This document shows, piece by piece, positions 33,648 to 42,728 of a stretch of 64,000 nucleotides of DNA; the stretch's first letter is position 1, and the number at the start of each line of letters is the position of its first letter. Location of the stretch: contig JAGBRL010000035.1 of NCBI GenBank assembly GCA_017632345.1, positions 1 to 64,000 on the forward strand. Direction: 5' to 3'. The translations under genes and the position numbers were made by a program. Below the pieces are notes generated by a model, which saw nothing but the letters and a program-made list of their open reading frames with translations, was not told where the DNA came from and made no database searches. The stretch comes from Paludibacteraceae bacterium. GTDB lineage: Bacteria; Bacteroidota; Bacteroidia; Bacteroidales; Paludibacteraceae.

Positions 33648-36600
33648 ATGACAGATTTAAGTTATTTTAGGCAGTTATATCAGCTAGCAAAGACTCTACG
33701 TTTTGAGCTAATCCCATTGGGAAGATCTTTAGAATTCATTAAAGCAAACGGACTGTTGTCACAGGATGAACATCGGTCAAAGAGTTACATATCTATGAAA
33801 AAAATCATAGACGAATATCACAAGAAGTATATTGAAGAAGCTTTATCCGATTTTAAATTGGAAATTGAAAACAAAGGAGAAAAAAACTCTTTGTCCGAAT
33901 TTTTCTCATATTACAACAAAAGAAATCGAGATGAAGCTGATCAAAAAGCATTTGACAATATCCACGACAATTTACGAAAAACAATATCAAAGCAACTCAA
34001 GAATTCTGAAATTTACAATCGTATCGACAAGGACAAACTAATCAAAGAAGACTTGATGATGTTCGTGAAGTCTGACGAGTCCAAAATAGAACTGATAAAA
34101 GAATTTCAAAATTTCACTTCTTACTTCACAGGATTTCACGAAAATCGCCAAAACATGTACTCAGAAGAGGCTAAAGCAACTGCAATAGCTTATCGCTTGA
34201 TTCATGAAAACCTGCCTAAGTTCATTGACAACATGGCAGTTTTTGAAAAAGTTTGCAAAGTTCCTGAGTTGTACGAAAACACAAAAACTATTTATGAAGA
34301 CTTCAAATCATACTTGAATGTAAAGAAAATCGACGAGCTGTTTCAATTGCCTTATTACAGCATGCTTCTTACTCAAAAACAGATTGAAGTTTATAATTTC
34401 ATCATAGGAGGAAAATCAGAAGGCAAAGAAAAAACAAAAGGGTTAAACGAGTATATCAATTTGTACAATCAGAAACAGAAAGACAAATCAAACCGTTTGC
34501 CTAAATTCAAACAACTTTTCAAACAAATTCTAAGCGACAGAGAATCTATTTCTTGGCTGCCGGAAAAATTTAATTCGGATAACGAATTACTTGAAAAACT
34601 AGAATGTTGTTACCATAATTTCGCATCTAGTAATGATGGGGCTTTATCTCTCTTCAAAAAGATACAAGACTTACTGCTGTCTTTATCAGAATATGACCTT
34701 AACAAGATTTATATCCGCAACGATTTGCAACTAACAGACATTTCTCAAAAAATGTTTGGGAATTGGGCTGTTATACAAAACGCTTTATTAGAAAATCTAA
34801 AAAGGAGTGTCAGTCAAAAGAAGAAAGAAAGTAACGAATTATACGAAGAACGCCTGAACAGTTCACTGAAATCAAAAGACAGTTTTTCTATCGAGGAAAT
34901 AAATTCTGCACTTAACAACTACAATATTGAAAACTCACCAATGTCCGTGTGCACTTACTTCTCCAATCTGGGAGAAAAGAAATCTGACTCAGACAGCGCT
35001 GGAAATGTTTTCGTTACAATAGATAACGCCTACAAGGAGATTAAAGCATTACTTAACTCTCCGTATCCTGAAGATAAAAATCTAGCACAGGACAAACTGA
35101 ATGTAGAAAAAGTCAAAAATCTGCTAGATGCCATTAAAGATTTGCAGCGATTCATCAAACCGCTTTGCGGCAAAGGTAACGAGGCCGAAAAAGACGAACG
35201 CTTCTACGGAGAATTTATCGCTTTATGGGAAGAGCTGGACAAAATAACACCTCTCTACAACATGGTGCGAAACTATCTAACTAGAAAGCCATACTCCGTT
35301 GAAAAGTTCAAACTGAATTTTGAAAACACTCAGTTGCTAAAAGGTTGGGACTTAAACAAAGAGAGTGACAACACTTGCGTGATTCTCAGAAAGGATGGCT
35401 TGTACTATCTTGCAATAATGAATAAAAAAAACAATAAAGTATTCGAAAGCAAAAATCTAAAATCTAATGGCAAATGTTTTGAAAAGATGGAGTATAAACT
35501 ATTGCCAGGAGCAAACAAAATGTTGCCTAAAGTGTTTTTCTCCAAATCGAGAATTGACGAATTTAAACCAAGTGAACAATTGCTGAAAAATTACGAAAAA
35601 GGGACTCATAAAAAAGGTGCCAATTTCAAACAGGAAGATTGCCACGCTCTCATCGACTTCTTCAAACGTTCGATAGAAAAGCATGAAGACTGGAAGAATT
35701 TCAGTTTTAATTTTTCTGACACACAATCATACGAAGACCTGAGCGGCTTCTACAGAGAAATTGAACAGCAAGGCTATAAAATTTCATTCCGAAACGTCTC
35801 TGTCGATTATGTCAACTCGCTTGTTGACGAGGGCAAAATATATCTTTTCAAAATCTACAACAAAGACTTTTCGCCTTATAGCAAAGGAACTCCAAACTTG
35901 CACACGCTTTATTGGAAGATGCTTTTTGACGAACGTAATTTATCCGATGTTGTCTTTAAACTAAACGGACAGGCTGAAGTGTTTTTCAGAAAGGCGAGCA
36001 TCTCCCATGACAAGCCAACTCATCCAGCCAACCAACCAATTAAGAATAAAAACATTCTTAACAAGAAGAAAACAAGTACTTTTGAATATGATCTGATTAA
36101 GGACAAACGCTTTTCGCAAGACAAATTTCAGTTTCATGTGCCAATTACACTGAATTTTAAAAGTACTGGACGAGATAATATAAACCCTACTGTTTGGGAA
36201 CACATACGCAAGTCGGAAGACCTTCATGTCATTGGCATAGACCGAGGAGAAAGGCACTTGCTATACCTCACTGTTATTGACATGAAAGGTAACATCAAGA
36301 AACAATTTTCTCTTAATGAAATTGTCAACGAATACAATGGTAACACTTACAGAACCAATTACCATGATTTATTAGCAAAAAAAGAAGAGGAACGAGATAT
36401 TGCTCGCAAAAGCTGGCAAACAATTGAAAACATCAAAGAGCTAAAAGAAGGTTATTTGAGCCAAGTTATTCATAAAATATCAGAACTAATTGTGGAATAC
36501 AACGCAATTGTAGTACTGGAAGACTTAAACATGGGCTTTATGCGTGGTCGTCAGAAAGTGGAAAAGTCTGTTTATCAGAAGTTTGAAAAAATGCTAATAG

Positions 36601-37448
36601 ACAAACTCAACTATTTGTCTGATAAAAACAAAGTTCCTGAAGCTGAAGGCGGAATACTCAACGCATACCAATTAACAAACAAATTTGAAAGTTTTGAAAA
36701 GGTGGGCAAACAGAGCGGATTCCTTTTCTACACACAAGCGTGGAATACAAGCAAGATAGACCCAGCAACCGGATTTGTCAACTTGTTCGACACTCGTTAT
36801 TCTAATGTAGAAAATGCCCGCAAGTTCTTTGACAAATTCGACTCTATCAGCTACAACAGCACAAAAGGTTGGTTTGAATTTGAATTTGACTATTCTAACT
36901 TTACAGCAAAGGCTGACGGAACTCGAACAAAATGGACTCTATGCACTTACGGCAATAGATTGGAAAACTTCCGCAACCCTGGAAATAATTCTAACTGGGA
37001 CAACAAAGAAGTTGACCTCACTGCAGAATTCAATAAGCTCTTTGACAAATTTAACATAAGTCTAAATTCTGATTTGAAAACGGAAATTGCAAAACAAAAC
37101 TCAAAAGAGTTTTTCGAAAAACTGCTGCACCTGATTAAACTGACTTTGCAAATGCGAAACAGCAAAATTGGGACAGAAATTGATTACATGCAATCTCCTG
37201 TCGCTGACAAAAACGGAGTTTTCTACAATAGTGACAACGAAAAACAAAAAGGCAAAGATGCTGAAGGAAATTGGATTGCCACACTTCCAGTCGATGCCGA
37301 TGCTAATGGAGCATACAATATTGCAAGGAAAGGCCTTTGGATTATCAGTCAGATAAAAAAGACAGAGAACAACGAAAAGCCTAATTTGGCAATTAGCAAT
37401 AAAGAATGGTTGAAATTCGCACAAGAAAGGCCATATCTAGAAGACTAA
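33648..37448 (+). CDS. cas12a: Cas12a (Cpf1), type V-A CRISPR effector nuclease
   Basis: The 1266-residue effector processes its own crRNA and cuts target DNA. The start MTDLSYFRQLYQLAKTLRFEL fits the family's N-terminus; an in-frame ATG 24 codons earlier lies within the promoter region. RuvC residues are Asp865 (IGIDRGER), Glu958 (LEDLNMGF) and Asp1218 (DADANGAYN). The Nuc Arg1170 (QMRNS) is present. In the WED domain His792 and Lys801 match the crRNA-processing pair, with their spacing of nine. The PAM-contact segment GANKMLPK (Lys624, Met625, Lys628) fits a T-rich PAM. It resembles Porphyromonas-type Cas12a. The stop codon is 2 bases before cas4. Confidence 0.98.
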   Translation: MTDLSYFRQLYQLAKTLRFELIPLGRSLEFIKANGLLSQDEHRSKSYISMKKIIDEYHKKYIEEALSDFKLEIENKGEKNSLSEFFSYYNKRNRDEADQKAFDNIHDNLRKTISKQLKNSEIYNRIDKDKLIKEDLMMFVKSDESKIELIKEFQNFTSYFTGFHENRQNMYSEEAKATAIAYRLIHENLPKFIDNMAVFEKVCKVPELYENTKTIYEDFKSYLNVKKIDELFQLPYYSMLLTQKQIEVYNFIIGGKSEGKEKTKGLNEYINLYNQKQKDKSNRLPKFKQLFKQILSDRESISWLPEKFNSDNELLEKLECCYHNFASSNDGALSLFKKIQDLLLSLSEYDLNKIYIRNDLQLTDISQKMFGNWAVIQNALLENLKRSVSQKKKESNELYEERLNSSLKSKDSFSIEEINSALNNYNIENSPMSVCTYFSNLGEKKSDSDSAGNVFVTIDNAYKEIKALLNSPYPEDKNLAQDKLNVEKVKNLLDAIKDLQRFIKPLCGKGNEAEKDERFYGEFIALWEELDKITPLYNMVRNYLTRKPYSVEKFKLNFENTQLLKGWDLNKESDNTCVILRKDGLYYLAIMNKKNNKVFESKNLKSNGKCFEKMEYKLLPGANKMLPKVFFSKSRIDEFKPSEQLLKNYEKGTHKKGANFKQEDCHALIDFFKRSIEKHEDWKNFSFNFSDTQSYEDLSGFYREIEQQGYKISFRNVSVDYVNSLVDEGKIYLFKIYNKDFSPYSKGTPNLHTLYWKMLFDERNLSDVVFKLNGQAEVFFRKASISHDKPTHPANQPIKNKNILNKKKTSTFEYDLIKDKRFSQDKFQFHVPITLNFKSTGRDNINPTVWEHIRKSEDLHVIGIDRGERHLLYLTVIDMKGNIKKQFSLNEIVNEYNGNTYRTNYHDLLAKKEEERDIARKSWQTIENIKELKEGYLSQVIHKISELIVEYNAIVVLEDLNMGFMRGRQKVEKSVYQKFEKMLIDKLNYLSDKNKVPEAEGGILNAYQLTNKFESFEKVGKQSGFLFYTQAWNTSKIDPATGFVNLFDTRYSNVENARKFFDKFDSISYNSTKGWFEFEFDYSNFTAKADGTRTKWTLCTYGNRLENFRNPGNNSNWDNKEVDLTAEFNKLFDKFNISLNSDLKTEIAKQNSKEFFEKLLHLIKLTLQMRNSKIGTEIDYMQSPVADKNGVFYNSDNEKQKGKDAEGNWIATLPVDADANGAYNIARKGLWIISQIKKTENNEKPNLAISNKEWLKFAQERPYLED

Positions 37449-37450
37449 AC

Positions 37451-38014
37451 ATGGAGAATTATATTTCCATATCAACTTTAAATGACTACATCTTTTGTCC
37501 GTACTCCATATACCTTCACAACGTGTATATGGATACGGACGAAGGGTTGTACCATGCAGCTCCACAAACCCGTGGGAAGATTTCGCATGAAGCAATTGAC
37601 ACAAAACGGACAAACAACCGACGCAATTGCCTCCTGTCCATGCCCGTTTATTCTCGCAAATACAACTTAATGGGGAAGATTGACATTTACAGAACAGACG
37701 AAAAGCGGCTTGTCGAACGTAAATATAAGCTAACCAAGATTTTTCAAGGGCAAATTTATCAATTATGGGCTCAGTATTTCTGTTTGACTGAAATGGGCTA
37801 TAGCGTAGAACGGCTCGCCTTCTATGAAATATCGAGGAACAGAACCATTCCTATTCCTATTCCAAACCGTAATGAAGAACTGCAATTTGCCCATTTCATC
37901 GAGAAATTCAGAAACTTTAATCCTTCTGAAAATTTTATTGTAAATCCAAACAAATGCCGTCATTGCATATATTGCAATATCTGCGACAAAACTGAAGAAG
38001 ACAATGTTTACTAA
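37451..38014 (+). CDS. cas4: Cas4 nuclease, spacer acquisition
   Basis: The 187-residue protein trims prespacers and helps select PAM-flanked ends. The RecB-like core shows His46, Asp78 (GKIDIY) and Glu89-x-Lys91 (VERKYK). The Fe-S cluster is provided by Cys16 (FCPYS) and the C-terminal cysteines 169, 172, 175 and 178 (CRHCIYCNIC). The start MENYISISTLNDY is preferred over an ATG inside cas12a. Its last 11 bases overlap cas1. Confidence 0.96.
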   Translation: MENYISISTLNDYIFCPYSIYLHNVYMDTDEGLYHAAPQTRGKISHEAIDTKRTNNRRNCLLSMPVYSRKYNLMGKIDIYRTDEKRLVERKYKLTKIFQGQIYQLWAQYFCLTEMGYSVERLAFYEISRNRTIPIPIPNRNEELQFAHFIEKFRNFNPSENFIVNPNKCRHCIYCNICDKTEEDNVY

Positions 38015-38975
38015 CAAAGATGTAGAACATAGAACAATTTACGTAGTCAACTGTATTAAAGACCGTAATTTACGTGTAAGCAACGGCGAACTTCTTTTAG
38101 AGGAGATTGACGAGAAAAAGACACTCACAAAACTACCATTCCAAAAGATTTTGGCTCTATTTGTTGTGGGGCACATTCACGTCACAACTCCTCTCTTGGA
38201 AAAATGTAAAAAATTTAACGTTGCGTTAATTGTCATGAAACCGTCTTTTCGCCCTGTTTTCTTTTGGGCTGACGCAGCCGAAGCTAATTATTTACTTCGT
38301 CAAAAGCAACACTCACTTCCCAAATCCGACATCCGCATTGCCAAATGGCTTGTGCAAGAAAAGGTCAAAAACCAATTGAAAACATTGCGAAATACAAGAA
38401 AAAAAGACCCCATGACCACGAACGCAGAAACAGTTTGCGTAAATGCTTTAGAAAACTGGCTTCCGAAAATTTCCAATTACGACAAGCTAATGGGTCTGGA
38501 GGGTTACGTATCTAAAGCTTTCTTTTCCGCCTACTTTCAGGACTTGGGATGGAAAGAACGTTTGCCACGCACTAAATGCGACGCCCTAAACGCAACATTG
38601 GACATTGGTTACACGATGCTTTTCAACTACATTGAGTGTTTCGTTCGGATGTTCGGGTTTGACATTTATGTAGGCGTGTATCATCGCTTATGGTTTAAGC
38701 GGAAGTCTCTAATCTGCGATTTGGTAGAGCCTTTCAGATGTATAATAGACAAGACTGTAAGAAACGCATTTAACAAGAGACAATTCAAAACGAACGATTT
38801 CCAAATACATAAGGGAGAATTCCGTCTGAAAATAGACAAAAACGGTGATTACATGAAGGTATTCTTTGACGCATTAATTCCTTACAAAATGGAGGTTTTC
38901 TGCTTTATTCGTTCATATTACCGCTGCTTTATGCAAGAGAAAGAAATTAGTAACTATCCTAAATTTGAATTATAA
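38004..38975 (+). CDS. cas1: Cas1 integrase
   Basis: The 323-residue protein is the catalytic subunit of the spacer-integration complex. Metal-binding residues Glu166 (LMGLEGYVSKAFF), His227 (GVYHRLWF) and Asp239/Glu242 (CDLVEPFR) are in the family order. The N-terminal beta domain (TIYVVNCIKDRNLRVSNGELLLEE) is normal. It overlaps cas4 at its start and cas2 at its end, which implies tight translational coupling. Confidence 0.98.
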   Translation: MFTNKDVEHRTIYVVNCIKDRNLRVSNGELLLEEIDEKKTLTKLPFQKILALFVVGHIHVTTPLLEKCKKFNVALIVMKPSFRPVFFWADAAEANYLLRQKQHSLPKSDIRIAKWLVQEKVKNQLKTLRNTRKKDPMTTNAETVCVNALENWLPKISNYDKLMGLEGYVSKAFFSAYFQDLGWKERLPRTKCDALNATLDIGYTMLFNYIECFVRMFGFDIYVGVYHRLWFKRKSLICDLVEPFRCIIDKTVRNAFNKRQFKTNDFQIHKGEFRLKIDKNGDYMKVFFDALIPYKMEVFCFIRSYYRCFMQEKEISNYPKFEL

Positions 38976-39244
38976 TGCTAGTTGTAAGTTATGACATTCA
39001 CGACACCAAATTGCGCACTCGTTTTTCAAAAATGTTAACAAGAAACGGAGCTATACGCTTGCAATTTTCCGTTTATGAAGTAAATAATACCAAACGAGTT
39101 TTAGATAATCTGATGATAAAGATAGAGCAATTTGCAAAAGAGTTTAGCGGAGCTGATAGCGTTATTATCTTTGACGTATCCGAAGTAAAGTTAAAAAAAT
39201 ATGGCAACGCCATACATAGAGATACGGACATTGTCTATTTATGA
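38975..39244 (+). CDS. cas2: Cas2
   Basis: The 89-residue ferredoxin-fold protein is the structural partner of Cas1. MLVVSYDIHDTKLRTRFSKML has the conserved Asp7 after the first strand, and the C-terminal SVIIFDVSEVKLKKYG is typical. Its ATG shares a base with the cas1 stop codon (TAATG). It is the last gene before the leader. Confidence 0.97.
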   Translation: MLVVSYDIHDTKLRTRFSKMLTRNGAIRLQFSVYEVNNTKRVLDNLMIKIEQFAKEFSGADSVIIFDVSEVKLKKYGNAIHRDTDIVYL

Positions 39245-39375
39245 TATTTACAAACGTAAGTCTGAACAAAAATAGCATTATCGATAACCATCTGAAAACA
39301 AGCAAGTTACTTCAACTGTAAATTTAAAGCGGGGATTTTTAGTTTTTTTAGACTTAAAATATTGTTATTTAATTG

Positions 39376-39405
39376 TTTGATTATTAATACAAATGAGTAT
39401 ATTTG
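39376..39405 (+). promoter_or_regulatory. CRISPR leader promoter
   Basis: TTTG at 39376-39379 and TATATTTG at 39398-39405, 18 bases apart, give a near-consensus Bacteroidota promoter that would start transcription about 17 bases before the first repeat. The whole leader runs from 39245 to 39428 and is AT-rich; its proximal part (39410-39428) is CTCTTCCGCCCCCATAG. Confidence 0.7.
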
Positions 39406-39428
39406 CACAACTCTTCCGCCCCCATAGG

Positions 39429-40828
39429 GGCTAGGAGATTTTTTAAATTTCTACTATCGTAGATTATCCAAGGTTGTTTAATTACTCACGCACGGGCTAG
39501 GAGATTTTTTAAATTTCTACTATCGTAGATATGATAACGATGTGGACGTGCTTATTATCGGCTAGGAGATTTTTTAAATTTCTACTATCGTAGATAGGCT
39601 ATCTATGTTGCATTGCTTCATTTGGCTAGGAGATTTTTTAAATTTCTACTATCGTAGATATTAATAATTAATAATTGCCCCGCCTTCGGGCTAGGAGATT
39701 TTTTAAATTTCTACTATCGTAGATCGCGCTCGAATATACATCTCTCTATATGCTGGCTAGGAGATTTTTTAAATTTCTACTATCGTAGATACCCAAGAGC
39801 CTTGCAGATGTCTGTAAGACGGCTAGGAGATTTTTTAAATTTCTACTATCGTAGATTTCAACAGAACGGAGAAATACGCTGAAAAGGCTAGGAGATTTTT
39901 TAAATTTCTACTATCGTAGATTTAATAATCGTGAGGAGGCGAGGAATCGAGGCTAGGAGATTTTTTAAATTTCTACTATCGTAGATTTTGCACGGACAGA
40001 GGCAACGGCAGTGCAGGCTAGGAGATTTTTTAAATTTCTACTATCGTAGATCGTTCATCTGCGAGGAGGTTGAAAGGTGGCTAGGAGATTTTTTAAATTT
40101 CTACTATCGTAGATCTTATTATAGTATTAACAAAATAAATAAGGCTAGGAGATTTTTTAAATTTCTACTATCGTAGATTTTTATCGTTTGAGGGGGTGCT
40201 GAGAAGGGGCTAGGAGATTTTTTAAATTTCTACTATCGTAGATGGCAAGCCTTCAATCTGCCCTTTGTTGATGGCTAGGAGATTTTTTAAATTTCTACTA
40301 TCGTAGATTTGTAATGACGGTGACTTTTGCTTTAGAGGCTAGGAGATTTTTTAAATTTCTACTATCGTAGATTTTTCAGTGAATCAATGTTTTCTGATGT
40401 TGGCTAGGAGATTTTTTAAATTTCTACTATCGTAGATGCGTAATTATAACTGTCCTTTTGTTTCTGGCTAGGAGATTTTTTAAATTTCTACTATCGTAGA
40501 TCAGACCTGATAAACCCAACGTTTTCAGGTGGCTAGGAGATTTTTTAAATTTCTACTATCGTAGATCGCCAAATAACCAAGTGTAACAATCTTCTGGCTA
40601 GGAGATTTTTTAAATTTCTACTATCGTAGATTAATCTTATCTGAAAAAATGGAAAAGTTTATAGGCTAGGAGATTTTTTAAATTTCTACTATCGTAGATG
40701 TCAACGATTCCGCATTTTACCTTATACGGGCTAGGAGATTTTTTAAATTTCTACTATCGTAGATAATTCCACAATGGCACGATTAACACTATGGCTAGGA
40801 GAGTTTTTTTGATTTCTACTCTTGGCAG
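39429..40828 (+). CRISPR. Type V-A CRISPR array, 22 repeats and 21 spacers
   Basis: Twenty-one repeats of 36 bases start GGCTAGGAGATTTTTT and end AATTTCTACTATCGTAGAT, the Cas12a crRNA handle: TCTAC and GTAGA pair around a TATC loop. All 21 look identical. The 22nd (40793-40828) keeps its first half but has lost the GTAGAT end, marking the leader-distal end. Spacers are 27-32 nt, mostly 28-30; the longest, 32, is the 19th. Repeat starts include 39429, 39495, 39560, 39624, 39689, 39755, 39821, 39886, 39951 and 40016. Transcription is rightward from the leader promoter. No spacer was seen to match the rest of the window, though I could not search exhaustively. Confidence 0.99.
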
Positions 40829-40877
40829 TTCTGAAAATAAATGTCCAAACAATGCTGATTTTTTCCAAAAAACTAAA

Positions 40878-40905
40878 GCGGAGCGCTCTTTTTGAACTGC
40901 TCCGC
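40878..40905 (-). terminator. Terminator of rng, between array and rng
   Basis: GCGGAGC at 40878-40884 pairs with GCTCCGC at 40899-40905. On the minus strand it is followed by T-rich sequence, as expected for the rng transcript. It may also end the rightward crRNA precursor. Confidence 0.7.
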
Positions 40906-40925
40906 CTTATTGCTTCTTAAGCTTG

Positions 40926-42518
40926 TCATTTTTTTGCGTTTACTTCCTCCAAGTCTTCGCGAAGGTCTATTTCATGACCGTCCTTGTCCAAAACAAGATA
41001 CTGCAAATAAGCAATGCTCTGGGAAGGCACGATTTTGAACTTGCCGTATTTCCGCCTCCATTTCCACTTGATGGAACAGAAAGGGAAACCCTTCGTGATG
41101 TACGCCTCTACATACGGGTGCACAAACAGATTGAAGTTCTTTACGTTCAATTCATTGACAAGATAATCTATTTTGTCTTCCAGTTTATCGACAAATAAGA
41201 TTGATGGCTGGGAAAAACCTTTCCCTAAGCAAGTAGGACACACCTCTTCGGTGCTCACGTGCATTTCCGGCCTCACACGCTGCCGGGTAATCTGCATCAG
41301 ACCAAACTTGCTAAGTTGGAGAATGTTGTGTCTGGCCCTGTCGTGAGCCATATTCTCCTTCATTCTGTCAAACAGACGCTGGCGGTTTTCTGACTTCTGC
41401 ATATCAATGAAGTCAATAACAATGATTCCGCCCATATCGCGCAGCCTCAACTGTCTTGCGATTTCGTCTGCCGCAGCCAAGTTCACGTCAACCGCGTTTG
41501 TCTCCTGGTCAGTAATACCCTTGGACTTGTTTCCGCTGTTAACGTCAATAACGTGCATCGCCTCTGTATGCTCGATAATTAGGTACGCTCCGTTCTTGAA
41601 GGACACAGTCCTGCCGAAGCCCGACTTCACCTGCTTAGAAATTCCGAAATGGTCAAATATAGGGAGGTCGCCCGAATACATTTTAACCCGCCCGCTACAT
41701 TCCGGAGCAATAGCATCCACGTAATCACATATTTCGCCGTAAGCGAAACGGTTGTTCACATAAATATTTTCAAAAGACGGGTTGAATATATCCCTCAAGA
41801 GGCCTACAGTTCTGCCCATCTCTTCAAGCAGCAACGCCGGCAATTTCTGCTGCGGCCTCGCCATCTTGGCGACCGCCTCGTCCCAACGCTTAAGCAGCGT
41901 CTTCAGTTCCGCGTCCAGTTCCGCCACCTTCTTGCCCTCCGCCACAGTGCGCACAATCACGCCGAAGTTTTTAGGCTTTATGCTGCGCATCAGCTGCTTA
42001 ATACGGTTACGCTCTTCAGAAGACTTGATCTTCTGTGACACGTAAACTTTTTCAGCAAAAGGCATCAAAACGAGAAACCGTCCAGCAAGCGATATCTCGG
42101 AAGTTAGTCTCGGGCCCTTTGTGGAGATTGGCTCTTTGGCAATCTGCACCATGATTTCCTGCCCTTGCGCAAGCACGTCCGAAATCATTCCGGTTTTGCT
42201 GATGTCTTTATGAAGCTGCATTTTGTGCAGCGGCTGAGCGCGTTTGCCGTCTCGCAAAACATTTTTTGTGAAAGCGACAAGTGAGCTGAACTGCGGACCT
42301 AAGTCCTGATAGTGAAGGAACGCACCTTTGTCGTAACCTACATCAACGAACACAGCATTAAGTCCTGGCATGATTTTCCGCACCTTAGCAAGGTAAATGT
42401 CGCCGACAGAAAAAGACGCGACGCGGTTCTCCCTGTGAATCTCCACAAGTTTACCCTCTTCGAGCAGGGCGATAGCCACTTCCGAAGACTGGACATCAAT
42501 TACTAATTCGTTGTTCAC
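40926..42518 (-). CDS. rng: Ribonuclease G/E family endoribonuclease
   Basis: The 530-residue protein cleaves AU-rich single-stranded RNA in rRNA maturation and mRNA decay. The S1 domain starts near 38 (GDIYLAKVRKIMPGLNAVFVDVGYDKGAFLHYQDL). The catalytic core has MHVIDVNSGNK and GGIIVIDFIDMQ with the metal-binding aspartates. CPTCLGKGF near 430 is the zinc-link cysteine motif. The last 100 residues are typical of the Bacteroidota form. It is preceded by a perfect hairpin and two small genes, HU and a bS22-like protein. Confidence 0.93.
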   Translation of the reverse strand: MNNELVIDVQSSEVAIALLEEGKLVEIHRENRVASFSVGDIYLAKVRKIMPGLNAVFVDVGYDKGAFLHYQDLGPQFSSLVAFTKNVLRDGKRAQPLHKMQLHKDISKTGMISDVLAQGQEIMVQIAKEPISTKGPRLTSEISLAGRFLVLMPFAEKVYVSQKIKSSEERNRIKQLMRSIKPKNFGVIVRTVAEGKKVAELDAELKTLLKRWDEAVAKMARPQQKLPALLLEEMGRTVGLLRDIFNPSFENIYVNNRFAYGEICDYVDAIAPECSGRVKMYSGDLPIFDHFGISKQVKSGFGRTVSFKNGAYLIIEHTEAMHVIDVNSGNKSKGITDQETNAVDVNLAAADEIARQLRLRDMGGIIVIDFIDMQKSENRQRLFDRMKENMAHDRARHNILQLSKFGLMQITRQRVRPEMHVSTEEVCPTCLGKGFSQPSILFVDKLEDKIDYLVNELNVKNFNLFVHPYVEAYITKGFPFCSIKWKWRRKYGKFKIVPSQSIAYLQYLVLDKDGHEIDLREDLEEVNAKK

Positions 42519-42542
42519 TTTGTCTTTTTTTTATAAAACAAA

Positions 42543-42573
42543 GAACAAACTTAAAGTAAGATTAAGTTTGTTC
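42543..42573 (-). other. Perfect 12-bp hairpin in the rng 5' leader
   Basis: GAACAAACTTAA and TTAAGTTTGTTC are exact inverted repeats around a 7-base loop, 25 bases upstream of the rng start codon and 36 bases after the bS22-like gene. On the minus strand the flank is T-rich (TTTGTTTTAT), so it may be a weak terminator. Alternatively it could be a cleavage or control site for RNase G itself, as RNase E controls its own mRNA in enterobacteria. Confidence 0.7.
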
Positions 42574-42608
42574 AATGTCTCGTTAATCAACATAAAATCA
42601 CGCAAAAA

Positions 42609-42698
42609 TTATTTCTTTTTATGACGATTTTTCTTTAGTCTTTTTTTGCGTTTGTGAGTAGCCATTTTATGTCTCTTTCTTTTCTTTCCGCTTGGCAT
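42609..42698 (-). CDS. 29-residue basic ribosomal protein, bS22/mS38 (AURKAIP1/COX24) type
   Basis: This very short gene encodes 29 residues, starting MPSGKKRKRHKMATHKRKK and ending in a run of Lys and His. The sequence matches the AURKAIP1/COX24 domain known from mitochondrial mS38 and the mycobacterial small-subunit protein bS22. Near-identical short proteins are annotated in Bacteroidota, by my recollection. It lies 30 bases after the HU gene and 90 bases before rng, all on one strand. About two thirds of its residues are Lys, Arg or His, so it would bind RNA. Confidence 0.85.
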   Translation of the reverse strand: MPSGKKRKRHKMATHKRKKRLKKNRHKKK

Positions 42699-42728
42699 TT
42701 TCTTAAAGTTTTAAATTTTTAAATCATT

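Noticed and set aside
39988-40176. 62-codon frame inside the CRISPR array
   Set aside because: It is made of repeat and spacer sequence; it repeats the same translated repeat and is not a gene.
33424-40925. A tracrRNA or scoutRNA near the Cas12a locus
   Set aside because: No anti-repeat was seen in the flanks or leader, and Cas12a with a self-folding repeat handle does not need one.
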